A DNA stretch of 64,000 nucleotides from BOG-931 sp963781725 (GTDB taxonomy: Bacteria; Pseudomonadota; Alphaproteobacteria; Rhizobiales; Xanthobacteraceae). A program made the translations under genes and the position numbers. Below, one piece after another: positions 1 to 6,467 of this stretch. How positions within the stretch are numbered: position 1 is the stretch's first letter; every line of letters starts with the position of its first letter. Location: the NCBI GenBank assembly GCA_963781725.1, contig CAWAGV010000002.1, positions 806,001 to 870,000 on the forward strand, given 5' to 3'. A model generated the notes under the pieces. The model was not told the origin of the DNA. It worked only from the letters and a program-made list of their open reading frames with translations, and ran no database searches.

Positions 1-952
1 AACCGAGCACCGCGGCCACCGCGCCGAGCACGACCGCGGCGTTCATCACCTCGTGGTCGCGGTTGATGATTTGCGACAGGAACAGCCGGAACACCAGAGA
101 GAGCTGCAGGATCGGCGTCACCACCATCAGCGGCGCGATGGCGAGCGAGGCGTAGACCAGCGCCTGCGATATTGCGACCAGCACCGCAGCGGCGAGAAAC
201 CACGGCATGTTCTCGCGCTTCATCGCTATGATGTCCTGCCAGGAGCCGGGCTTGAGCAGCGCCAGCGCGAACACCAGCAGCGCCGCCGCATAGGCCACGC
301 ATCCGGCCGCCGTCGTGCTGATCCCAGGCGCGTTCAGGAAGGCCTCGCGCGCCAAAAGCGGCGAACTGCCATAGAACACTGCCGCGCCGAACGCGAAGAT
401 GGTGCCCCAGAACACCTGCGGCTGGAACACAGGCTTATCGGCCGCGTGCGCCGCGGCCGGCCCTTCCGGCGCAGCAGCGGACGTGGCGACCGCGGCCGAC
501 AGCGGCGCCGTCGCCTTCTTCGCCTTGCCGGATCGGGACTGTGTCGTGAACGAGCCGCCCAGCATCAACACCGTGCCGATGGCCTGCAGCACGGTGAACG
601 CCTCGTGCAGCATCGCCACGGCCATGATCATGGCAAACGGCACCTGGAGCTGGATCACGGGCGCCGCGAGATTGACGCCCATGAGCTGGTTGGAGCGATA
701 ATTGCAGTAGCGGCCGAGGACGAAATGCACGACGCCCTGGCAGGCCAGCCACGCCATCGCCACCGCGGGGATGACCGGAAGCTGGCCCAAATCGCCAAAC
801 GCGATGGTCATGGCGAGGAACGAGAGCCCGCCGATCGGCACGGTCAGCGCCATGCCCTGGAGCACGCTGCCGGTCACCACGCCGCGGCGCATCGTGGCGT
901 TGTTGAGCGCAAATGTGAACGCGCCAAGCGCCGCGTAAAGAATGCCGAGCAA
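1..952 (-). CDS. EamA-type (drug/metabolite transporter superfamily) permease, 3' end outside window
   Basis: The minus strand stays open from 952 to the window edge (about 317 codons) and encodes a very hydrophobic protein with two blocks of membrane helices. An Ala/Lys-rich cytoplasmic-looking linker (about residues 145-180) separates them, which is the duplicated EamA layout of roughly ten helices. The only usable start after the upstream in-frame stop is TTG at 952, preceded by a GGGG stretch. The protein would be an inner-membrane permease of the DMT superfamily; the substrate cannot be told. The C-terminus lies outside the window. An unrelated reading in another frame over 435-968 is Arg/His/Gly-rich and is a shadow. 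Confidence 0.75.
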   Translation of the reverse strand, partial: MLGILYAALGAFTFALNNATMRRGVVTGSVLQGMALTVPIGGLSFLAMTIAFGDLGQLPVIPAVAMAWLACQGVVHFVLGRYCNYRSNQLMGVNLAAPVIQLQVPFAMIMAVAMLHEAFTVLQAIGTVLMLGGSFTTQSRSGKAKKATAPLSAAVATSAAAPEGPAAAHAADKPVFQPQVFWGTIFAFGAAVFYGSSPLLAREAFLNAPGISTTAAGCVAYAAALLVFALALLKPGSWQDIIAMKRENMPWFLAAAVLVAISQALVYASLAIAPLMVVTPILQLSLVFRLFLSQIINRDHEVMNAAVVLGAVAAVLG

Positions 953-1157
953 GAGTGTCCCCGCGCAAGCCGATTGTCTTGCGCGTATCTACACCAAGCC
1001 GCCGTCCGGCCGGTATGCGGATTTCAACGGCGGCAACGCCGGCAGCGCGCGCCTTCGCTCATCCGGCATCCGCATGCTGCGATGCCGCGTGGATGGAAGG
1101 AACAAGTCCGGCAATGACGAAGTAGAGAGCGGGACGCAGCGCGAAAATTACGTCGCC

Positions 1158-1259
1158 TGTCATAGTCCGCGAAGGCGGACTATCCAGTAAACGCAGACGC
1201 CGAAAATCTGCCGATAGGGCGACGATTACTGGATGCCCCGCCTGCGCGGGGCATGACAA
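1158..1259. repeat. Inverted pair of REP-like palindromes in the 953-1288 intergenic gap
   Basis: Two 33-base elements face each other at 1158-1190 (+) and 1227-1259 (-). Both read TGTCAT, then a GC-rich hairpin, then ATCCAGTAA. The stems differ in sequence (TAGTCCGC/GCGGACTA against ATGCCCCGC/GCGGGGCAT) but the frame is the same, as expected for a dispersed repeat family whose stems co-vary. A further degenerate copy may lie near 1085-1125. Otherwise the 336-base gap holds nothing I recognise. It could also serve as a terminator between the permease and its neighbour. Confidence 0.7.
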
Positions 1260-1288
1260 TCCGGGACACGCGCCCGCTAGCTATAACC

Positions 1289-2842
1289 CTAATACCGAGG
1301 ATAATACGACAGCCCGCGTGACGGCGGCCTGCCGGGCGGCGGCGGCGCACTGCCAAATCCGCCGAACCAGCGGCCGAAGCCATAGCTGCCGCTGTCATCG
1401 CGCGCGATGTTCATGTCGGGCGACTTCGCCCGGGTGATGAAGCCGCCCTGCGGCTGGTTGCTTAAGACCGCGACGAACTCGGTGCGATAGTTGGTTTCGC
1501 TCGACAGCGGCTCGTCCGAGATGATGATCGAGGACAGCGGCTGCGCCGTGGGCGCGATGCGGTCGAGCACCTCCTGCGGGAAGGTGATGCGGCCGAGCGC
1601 GTTCTTGGCCGTATCGCCGTCGTCGATCGAGACTTCGGTCCAGCGCAAACCGCCGCCGTCGCGCGCCACCGCGGTGAAGATGTGGGTGCCGAGCGGCTTG
1701 TCGGGATCCTTGATGGTGACCGGGAACTCCTGGCTGAAATCGTACAGCTCGCCGCCGTCCGACCACTTCTTGTGGGTGTCGCGGCGCACGTAAAGCTTCT
1801 GCGTCGCGCGGCTGATGTAGATCGAGACCGGCTCGCCGGCGAGCCTGGCGTCGGTTGCGGCCTTGGCGGTCGCGACCCGCTTGGCCTCGGCCGCCTTGGC
1901 GGCGGCGTCCGCGGCCGCGGCGGCGTCCTGTTTCGCTTTCAGGTCGGCGGTAGCGGCGTCGAGTTGCTGGCCCAGGTCATGCGCCCTGACGGCGGCCTTC
2001 TGCTGCGCATCCTGCGCCGCGGCTTTCGCCTGGTCGGTCATTTTCGGATTGGCGTTGGCGGCCGCGAGCACCTTCTCGGCATGGGCGGCCTCGGCATCGG
2101 CGCGGGCCTTGAGTGATTTCAGATTGCGCACCGCCGCCGGCGCCGCGGCAGCGGCGCGCTTTGCGGACATGACAGCAGCCTTCGCGGCGGCCGCGGCCTT
2201 GGCGGCGTCGTCGGCGTCGCGGGCCAGCGTTGCGGCGCGCGCCGGCATGGCGTCGATCACATCTTGTTTGGGCACGAACAGCGCCGGGTCGGAGAACGCG
2301 ACTGGCTCGGAGTTGGTCGGCGAGATGATCACCCGCATCCCCATCGGCGCCTTGTCGAACACCTTGGCGGCGAAATCGAACGGCATGCGCACGCAGCCGT
2401 GCGAGGCGGCGTAGCCGGGCAGCGGGCCGCCGTGCAGCGCGATGCCGTTCCAGGTGATGCGCAACATGTTCGGCATCCAGGCATCGTCATAAAGGCTCGA
2501 ATGGTGATCCTTGTTCTTCTCGATCACGGCGAACACGCCGGCCGGCGTCTCGCGCCCGGTGGTGCCGGTCGAGACCGGCGCGCGCAGGATCCAGCCGTCG
2601 GCATCGTAAAAGGTCACCTGCTGGCTCTTGATCGACACGATGGCCATGATCGGATCGGCAGTCGGGCGCGGCGCCACCATCTGGGTCGGATGGGAGGCGG
2701 CCGCCTGCTTGGCAGCGGCGGGCGGCACCATGGCCAGCACGGTCAGCGCGGCGGTGGCCGCGAGCGTTAAAACGGCGGCATTTGCATGCAAACCCGCCGC
2801 GCTAACGCGGGTGGATCGCGCCGGCGTCGATTGACTGGTCAT
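1289..2842 (-). CDS. Exported L,D-transpeptidase (YkuD) with an Ala-rich linker and a second, degenerate YkuD-like domain
   Basis: 517 residues. An N-terminal signal sequence (about 20-45) is followed by a YkuD catalytic domain (about 65-175) with the SHGCVRM motif; Cys150 is the expected nucleophile. L,D-transpeptidases form 3-3 crosslinks or attach proteins to peptidoglycan in the periplasm. Residues 200-335 are very Ala/Lys-rich and probably a long helix or coiled coil. Residues 337-465 resemble the start of a YkuD fold again (IYISRATQKLYV, then a PLGTHIFTAV segment) but lack HGCVR, so this half is probably non-catalytic. A purine-rich GAGGAATGGA stretch precedes the ATG at 2842. Confidence 0.85.
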   Translation of the reverse strand: MTSQSTPARSTRVSAAGLHANAAVLTLAATAALTVLAMVPPAAAKQAAASHPTQMVAPRPTADPIMAIVSIKSQQVTFYDADGWILRAPVSTGTTGRETPAGVFAVIEKNKDHHSSLYDDAWMPNMLRITWNGIALHGGPLPGYAASHGCVRMPFDFAAKVFDKAPMGMRVIISPTNSEPVAFSDPALFVPKQDVIDAMPARAATLARDADDAAKAAAAAKAAVMSAKRAAAAAPAAVRNLKSLKARADAEAAHAEKVLAAANANPKMTDQAKAAAQDAQQKAAVRAHDLGQQLDAATADLKAKQDAAAAADAAAKAAEAKRVATAKAATDARLAGEPVSIYISRATQKLYVRRDTHKKWSDGGELYDFSQEFPVTIKDPDKPLGTHIFTAVARDGGGLRWTEVSIDDGDTAKNALGRITFPQEVLDRIAPTAQPLSSIIISDEPLSSETNYRTEFVAVLSNQPQGGFITRAKSPDMNIARDDSGSYGFGRWFGGFGSAPPPPGRPPSRGLSYYPRY

Positions 2843-2850
2843 TCCATTCC

Positions 2851-2910
2851 TCAGTTGAAGCGGATTCGCCTCGGTTGAAGCGGATTTGCCCCGGTTGAAG
2901 CGGGATTCGC
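2851..2910. repeat. Three tandem copies of a 20-base unit upstream of the L,D-transpeptidase gene
   Basis: Three successive 20-base units beginning tcRGTTGAAG and continuing CGGATTYGCC occupy 2851-2910, with one inserted G in the last. They sit immediately upstream of the start codon of the minus-strand gene at 2842, inside its probable leader or promoter. Nothing else was recognised in this part of the 2843-3218 gap apart from the palindromic repeat at 3005-3206. Confidence 0.7.
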
Positions 2911-3004
2911 GGGCCCAGAGATTGATCCCGAAGTCTTGACATATGGTAGCGATTTTTCCGGTTTGCCGAAAGCAGTGCGGCTTGGTGGCTTACAGCTTTA
3001 TTTC

Positions 3005-3206
3005 CCGTCATCCTGAGGTGCGAACCATTAGCGCGTTTACGCGCGTCTTTGCGCGCTATGGCGAGCCTCGTAGGATGAGCGGCCGAGGCGCATCCGAAAT
3101 CGAGTCGATTTCGGCGATCTTAGATGACCAAGCCGGCTGTTGCTGGCTTGGTTGGCCGTCGTCCTTCGAGGCTCGGCGCTTCGCACCGAGCACCTCAGGA
3201 TGACGG
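3005..3206. repeat. 202-base dispersed palindromic repeat with 17-base inverted ends
   Basis: The ends are CCGTCATCCTGAGGTGC (3005-3021) and its reverse complement (3190-3206). Inside, GCGAGCCTCG at the left is mirrored by CGAGGCTCGGCGC at the right, so the whole unit can fold on itself. The left arm carries an insert (3028-3063, TTAGCGCG followed by alternating GC) that recurs in a different repeat at 17293-17330. Apparent reading frames across it (2943-3203, 3037-3228) are products of the palindrome. Confidence 0.8.
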
Positions 3207-3218
3207 AAAAGAAAAGCG

Positions 3219-3692
3219 TTATTTGCACGCACGACTTGCTGCTTTCTTTTCCACCAATTCCGGTTCCCGCTTCACCCGCGCATCGCCGATTTTTTCAAAA
3301 TAGTTCGACGCGATGCCCTGGTGGATGCCGCCGGCGCGCGGAATGAAATAGCCTTTGACGCTATAACCGCCGTGCAGCGGTAAATAGGTGCCTTTCGGAA
3401 ACAAGAATTCGTCGCTGTCGTTCCAGAACACCAGCCGCCGATAGCCGTCGTTCTCGACGCCGAGCGCTTGCTCCGGCCATGTCACGCGGAGATCGAGATG
3501 CACGATGCGGTCGAGGTTCCGGCATGCCAGGCCCGACAGCAGGCCGGCATTCTGCGGACTGATCGCGGCTTGCAGGAATTCAGCCGTGGTCACAAATTCG
3601 ACAGTGGTAGCTCTGCCGGCTGTTGCGCCCACGAGCGACGCGACGGCGGCAAAAGCCGCCGCCTTCCATTGGTTTTCAAAGCACCCGCTCAC
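3219..3692 (-). CDS. Hypothetical exported protein, 157 aa
   Basis: I do not recognise this family. It starts with GTG at 3692 and has a hydrophobic Ala-rich stretch (about residues 11-27) consistent with a signal peptide ending near ATT-VEF. The mature part is acidic/aromatic with no clear catalytic motif, and the C-terminal 25 residues are charged and Lys-rich. The stop codon lies only about a dozen bases from the edge of the 3005-3206 repeat. It follows two other small minus-strand genes (4247-4008, 3990-3739) with short gaps, so the three may be cotranscribed. Confidence 0.6.
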   Translation of the reverse strand: MSGCFENQWKAAAFAAVASLVGATAGRATTVEFVTTAEFLQAAISPQNAGLLSGLACRNLDRIVHLDLRVTWPEQALGVENDGYRRLVFWNDSDEFLFPKGTYLPLHGGYSVKGYFIPRAGGIHQGIASNYFEKIGDARVKREPELVEKKAASRACK

Positions 3693-3738
3693 GTCTCACT
3701 CTCTTATCTTGGTCGCGGCGGCGGGTGAGAGGGTTCAG

Positions 3739-3990
3739 CTACGCGGCTTGCGCGTCATGCTCGGCGGCGCGGTGCAGCGCGGCGAGGATATAGCCTTCGA
3801 CATCGCCGCCGGAGGCCTGGATGACCGCGGGCCAGGCCAGACCGGCGCTTTGCGTCGCCTTTCGGCACTCGTAGGTCAGGCGCCGGGCCTCGGCCTTGTT
3901 GCGGTAGGGCGTTTCCTGGACGCTGTCACGGAGCCAGCGGTCCAGGAACTCATGTGCGTTGGTTTGCGCGTTGGCTTTCGGATTGGCCAT
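3739..3990 (-). CDS. Small hypothetical protein, 83 aa
   Basis: Soluble and helical in composition, starting MANPKANAQTNAHEF and ending in an Ala-rich tail. A GGAGCGGG stretch precedes the ATG at 3990. The pattern of a short helical protein with a FLDRWL-type N-terminal segment loosely recalls small rhizobial proteins of unknown function such as DUF768, but the match is too weak to assign. It lies 17 bases downstream of the small exported protein at 4247-4008 and 46 bases upstream of the exported protein at 3692, which suggests an operon. Confidence 0.55.
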   Translation of the reverse strand: MANPKANAQTNAHEFLDRWLRDSVQETPYRNKAEARRLTYECRKATQSAGLAWPAVIQASGGDVEGYILAALHRAAEHDAQAA

Positions 3991-4007
3991 TGGAATGCCC
4001 GCTCCGT

Positions 4008-4247
4008 TTACTGCGCTACGTGCATGCGCGGGTTGCTCCGCTCATGGTGGTGTCGCGCCGACGGCGCATAATTGTACAGCGGCCGCGTCATCCCGGCGCC
4101 AGCCTGCATGCCGCCTTTCGGGCCGGGAACGATATTGCCGCTGCCCGCCGAAGGGTCATAAGACTGCGCGAAAGCCGGCACGCTCATTGTTACAACAACC
4201 GCGACGGCGGCACATGTGATCAATTTTTTTACATTCAGTTTATTCAC
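4008..4247 (-). CDS. Small exported protein, 79 aa, probable GTG start
   Basis: The frame is open from 4325, but the best start is GTG at 4247: AAGGA lies 8 bases upstream, and the protein then begins with a classic signal peptide (VNKLNVKKLITCAAV, hydrophobic core, cut after AFA). The mature protein is only about 55 residues, rich in Gly, Pro and His, with no domain I recognise. It is divergent from the YaiI gene at 4416 (168-base gap) and may lead the three-gene minus-strand unit down to 3219. Function unknown. Confidence 0.55.
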   Translation of the reverse strand: MNKLNVKKLITCAAVAVVVTMSVPAFAQSYDPSAGSGNIVPGPKGGMQAGAGMTRPLYNYAPSARHHHERSNPRMHVAQ

Positions 4248-4415
4248 CAGCGGATTCCTTTCTTGGTTTGCTCCGGGGACAACGCCGGACACGCGCCATC
4301 TGGCTGCCCGCTCACTGCATTTCATGCATGAGGAATGTGGGACGCTCGGAACCGGGCCGAACCCGACGGCTGCCGCGCTATCGCGTCTTGCGAGCCGATG
4401 CTTTAGTCAAAAGAC

Positions 4416-4895
4416 ATGATCGCCATTTACATCGACGCCGACGCCTGCCCGGTGAAGCAGGAGATCTATCGCGTCGCCGAACGGCACGCGGCTAAAGCGA
4501 TCGCGCTCAAGGTCTTTGTCGTCAGCAACACCCCGATCGCGGTGCCGCGCGATGAGGTGATCGAGCGCGTGGTGGTCGGCGCCGGCATGGACGAAGCCGA
4601 CAACTGGATCGCCACGCGCGCCAAACGCGGCGACATCGTCGTCACCGCCGACGTACCGCTGGCGAGCCGTTGCGTGAAGGCCGGCGCGAGTGCGATCGCG
4701 CCGAACGGCAGCGCCTTCACCGAGGACTCCATCGGCATGACGCTGGCGACGCGCAACCTGATGGATTCGCTGCGTAGCGCCGGCGCAATCACCGGCGGGC
4801 CAAAACCGTTCTCGCCGCGCGACCGCTCAGAATTCCTCTCCGCGCTCGACCGCGCCATCGTGCGGCTGGCGCGCGAGGGGTTCGGCGCGCCATAG
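4416..4895 (+). CDS. YaiI/YqxD family protein (DUF188)
   Basis: 159 residues, the usual length for this family. The N-terminus (IYIDADACPVK) is the diagnostic Asp-rich motif, and the C-terminal half has the conserved GDIVVTADVPLA and PNGSAFTEDSIG segments. The fold is a PIN-like, NYN-type domain, so a nuclease-like activity is suspected for the family, but no biological role is established. The gene stands alone: it is divergent from the small exported protein and is followed after about 35 bases by the left inverted repeat of the DUF559 cassette. Confidence 0.88.
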   Translation: MIAIYIDADACPVKQEIYRVAERHAAKAIALKVFVVSNTPIAVPRDEVIERVVVGAGMDEADNWIATRAKRGDIVVTADVPLASRCVKAGASAIAPNGSAFTEDSIGMTLATRNLMDSLRSAGAITGGPKPFSPRDRSEFLSALDRAIVRLAREGFGAP

Positions 4896-4931
4896 ATGCT
4901 TCACCTCACCTATCCTGGTGTAAGCTACACC

Positions 4932-5388
4932 CCTCCCCACGGGGGAGAGGTCGCTCGCGCGGAGCGCGGCGGGTGAGGGGGATGCGGCGGTCGCGAGAAA
5001 GTGCACGAAGGCTGCGTACGAAACAGACCAGCGCAGAAGCACGGCTGTGGCGCGCTTTGCGCAATCGGCGGCTTGTGCACTGGAAAGTTCCGGCGTCTGC
5101 ACCCCATTGATCGTTACATCGTCGATTTTGTTTGTGTTGATGGCAAGCTGATTGTCGAAGTCGACGGTGCCACTCACGCGACAGGACGAGAATTGTCTCA
5201 CGACGCGGAACGAACGCGGATATTGGAATCATACGGCTTCCATGTCATCCGCGTGACCAACACTGACGTTTATGAAAACCTGGAAGGCGTGCAGGAAACG
5301 ATTGCTGCTGCGCTCGGGTCAATCTGAGGCGCCGGAGCCCCCTCACCCGCGCGCTATCGCGCACGACCTCTCCCCCACGGGGAGAGGT
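4932..5388. mobile_element. Inverted-repeat cassette carrying a DUF559 nuclease gene
   Basis: The left arm 4932-4981 (CCTCCCCACGGGGGAGAGG, a GC-rich variable part, then GGGTGAGGGG) is repeated in inverted orientation at 5338-5388 (CCCCTCACCC, variable part, CCTCTCCCCCACGGGGAGAGG). The arms are about 50 bases and differ mainly in the central GC-rich stem. The broken nuclease gene fills the space exactly: its start codon (4982-4984) begins one base after the left arm, and its stop is about 10 bases from the right arm. Calling it mobile is an inference from this architecture; no transposase or target-site duplication was found. Confidence 0.55.
4982..5327 (+). pseudogene. DUF559 (Vsr-like endonuclease fold) gene, disrupted by a +1 frameshift
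   Basis: From ATG at 4982 the frame reads SARRLRTKQTSAEARLW, the typical DUF559 N-terminus, up to HWK at 5078-5086. The family sequence then continues one base later as FRRLHPIDRYIVDFVCVDGK to the stop at 5325-5327. One extra base in the AAA at 5084-5086 (TGGAAAGTTC where TGGAAGTTC is expected) accounts for the break. The restored protein would have 114 residues, the normal length. It retains the IVEVDG motif and the Glu/Asp residues of the very-short-patch-repair nuclease fold. As read, only the C-terminal part from 5001 could be made. Confidence 0.8.
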
Positions 5389-5589
5389 GGAAGATTCGTG
5401 TTGTTTTCAAATCGCCCAAACAACTGATTTGTTTGAGCAAAAGCTGTTTTGATGCGAATCAAAAACGTGTTTTGCGTGCGCAGAACAAAAACCGCACCAC
5501 GCAAGTGCGCGATTTGTCTGCACAATTTTTTAGGCTTTGACTTCGCATTGGCGGTCTGAACATTGGCAGCCATCCGCTCATCGTGAGGG

Positions 5590-5960
5590 ACGTCAACCGG
5601 TGACTCCGAGTGATGGAGCGGGTGCGGGTTCTGCGGGTTGGGTTCGTCAGCCCTTCTCGCAGGTGGCCTGGGCATCATGCCCGTCCGGCAAGTGTTCGGA
5701 CTGCGAGGTGCTCGCTGCACTGGCGTCGGGGAGGCGCGTTGGCCTTTGATCCGGCGTTTCCAGGAAGCGCTGGCCCGGGCCGGGTTGGGAGGAAACTCCC
5801 ATCAATCCGCAGTGGAGCGCCGAAAGGCGAGCGGCCCCGTCAAAAGGGCCGCGGCTGTGCCTGGTAACGGGTGCAGCTCCCGACTACGCGCCGCTCGGCG
5901 CTCCGCTTCCCTTGTTTTCAGGGAAGCAAATTGAAATGCCTCGCGTGCGTTCGAGGCGAA
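5590..5960 (+). ncRNA. Candidate structured RNA (hairpin-rich, GAAA tetraloops); family not recognised
   Basis: The 804-base gap 5328-6131 holds no convincing protein gene, but 5590-5960 is packed with perfect hairpins. They are GGGCA/TGCCC (5670-5682), TGGGAG-GAAA-CTCCCA (5786-5801), CGCC-GAAA-GGCG (5818-5829), GCGGCCC/GGGCCGC (5831-5852), GCGCC/GGCGC (5888-5901), GCTTCCCT/AGGGAAGC (5905-5927) and GCCTCG/CGAGGC (5938-5957). The two GAAA loops are GNRA tetraloops only if the plus strand is transcribed, which sets the strand. Two frames open here (5610-5867, 5638-5934) are Arg-rich and give no known protein. Ends are approximate. 5400-5530 is comparatively AT-rich and otherwise empty. It may be an RNA gene or a long leader of the gene at 6132. 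Confidence 0.4.
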
Positions 5961-6131
5961 ATCATCGCCACGCGTGACAACTGCTCAGCGCAAGCGCGCT
6001 GCGAGAACGAGATGGCTTGCGTGAATTCTGGGCGTCCCGCTGTTTGACAGACGCGGAACCAATCGCAACGCTGCTGTTTGGAAGATCAAAGTGATCGCAG
6101 GGTCGAGCGGGCACCGCAGGAGGATGACCAC

Positions 6132-6281
6132 ATGATCCGCAAGCTGACCTCGGGCAAGTACCGGCTCTATTCGCGCAAGAAGAACCCGCGGACCGGGCGC
6201 CGCCGCAACCTCGGCACGTTCTCAAGCCGGACCGCCGCCGAGAAGCACGAGCGCGCGGTGCAGTATTTCAAACGGCACTGA
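6132..6281 (+). CDS. Small basic protein, 49 aa, family of unknown function
   Basis: The chosen ATG at 6132 has a perfect AGGAGG (6118-6123) with an 8-base spacer, so the longer frame from 6078 is not used. The product is strongly basic: MIRKLTSGKYRLYSRKKN, an Arg-rich turn, then NLGTFSSRTAAEKHERAV and a KRH end. I believe similar short proteins occur widely in this order, but this is from memory. The charge and size suggest nucleic-acid or ribosome binding; that is inference. A TTGACA at 6044-6049 could be a -35 box, but no good -10 is visible. Confidence 0.75.
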   Translation: MIRKLTSGKYRLYSRKKNPRTGRRRNLGTFSSRTAAEKHERAVQYFKRH

Positions 6282-6467
6282 GAGTCTGCTTTCCGGATGT
6301 GGTGCGTCTTCCGAATGGAGAGTGCGCCGCGGTTATGACAATCCCGCCTTAATCCGTTCACCATTCCGCCGGACAGCGCAGTTAGGCTCTTGATTTGAAC
6401 CATCCGCGGGCCAAAGACTTCTCATAATCAGGTCCACTCTCACGGCATTGCAATCAGGTGTGACGCC

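Noticed and set aside
53..1117. Long plus-strand frame of 354 codons at the window start
   Set aside because: Arg/His/Gln-rich, no domain; it is the shadow of the minus-strand EamA permease and of repeat DNA.
2943..3228. Short frames inside the 3005-3206 palindrome
   Set aside because: They arise from the inverted repeat on both strands and have no ribosome sites.
5610..5934. Two overlapping plus-strand frames (5610-5867 and 5638-5934)
   Set aside because: Arg-rich, no ribosome site, no known family, and they coincide with dense hairpins; I prefer a structured RNA.
5590..5960. Cobalamin riboswitch or tmRNA as explanation for the hairpin region
   Set aside because: The conserved B12-box and GGTGAA-type blocks are absent, and there is no tRNA-like CCA end or tag-coding frame.
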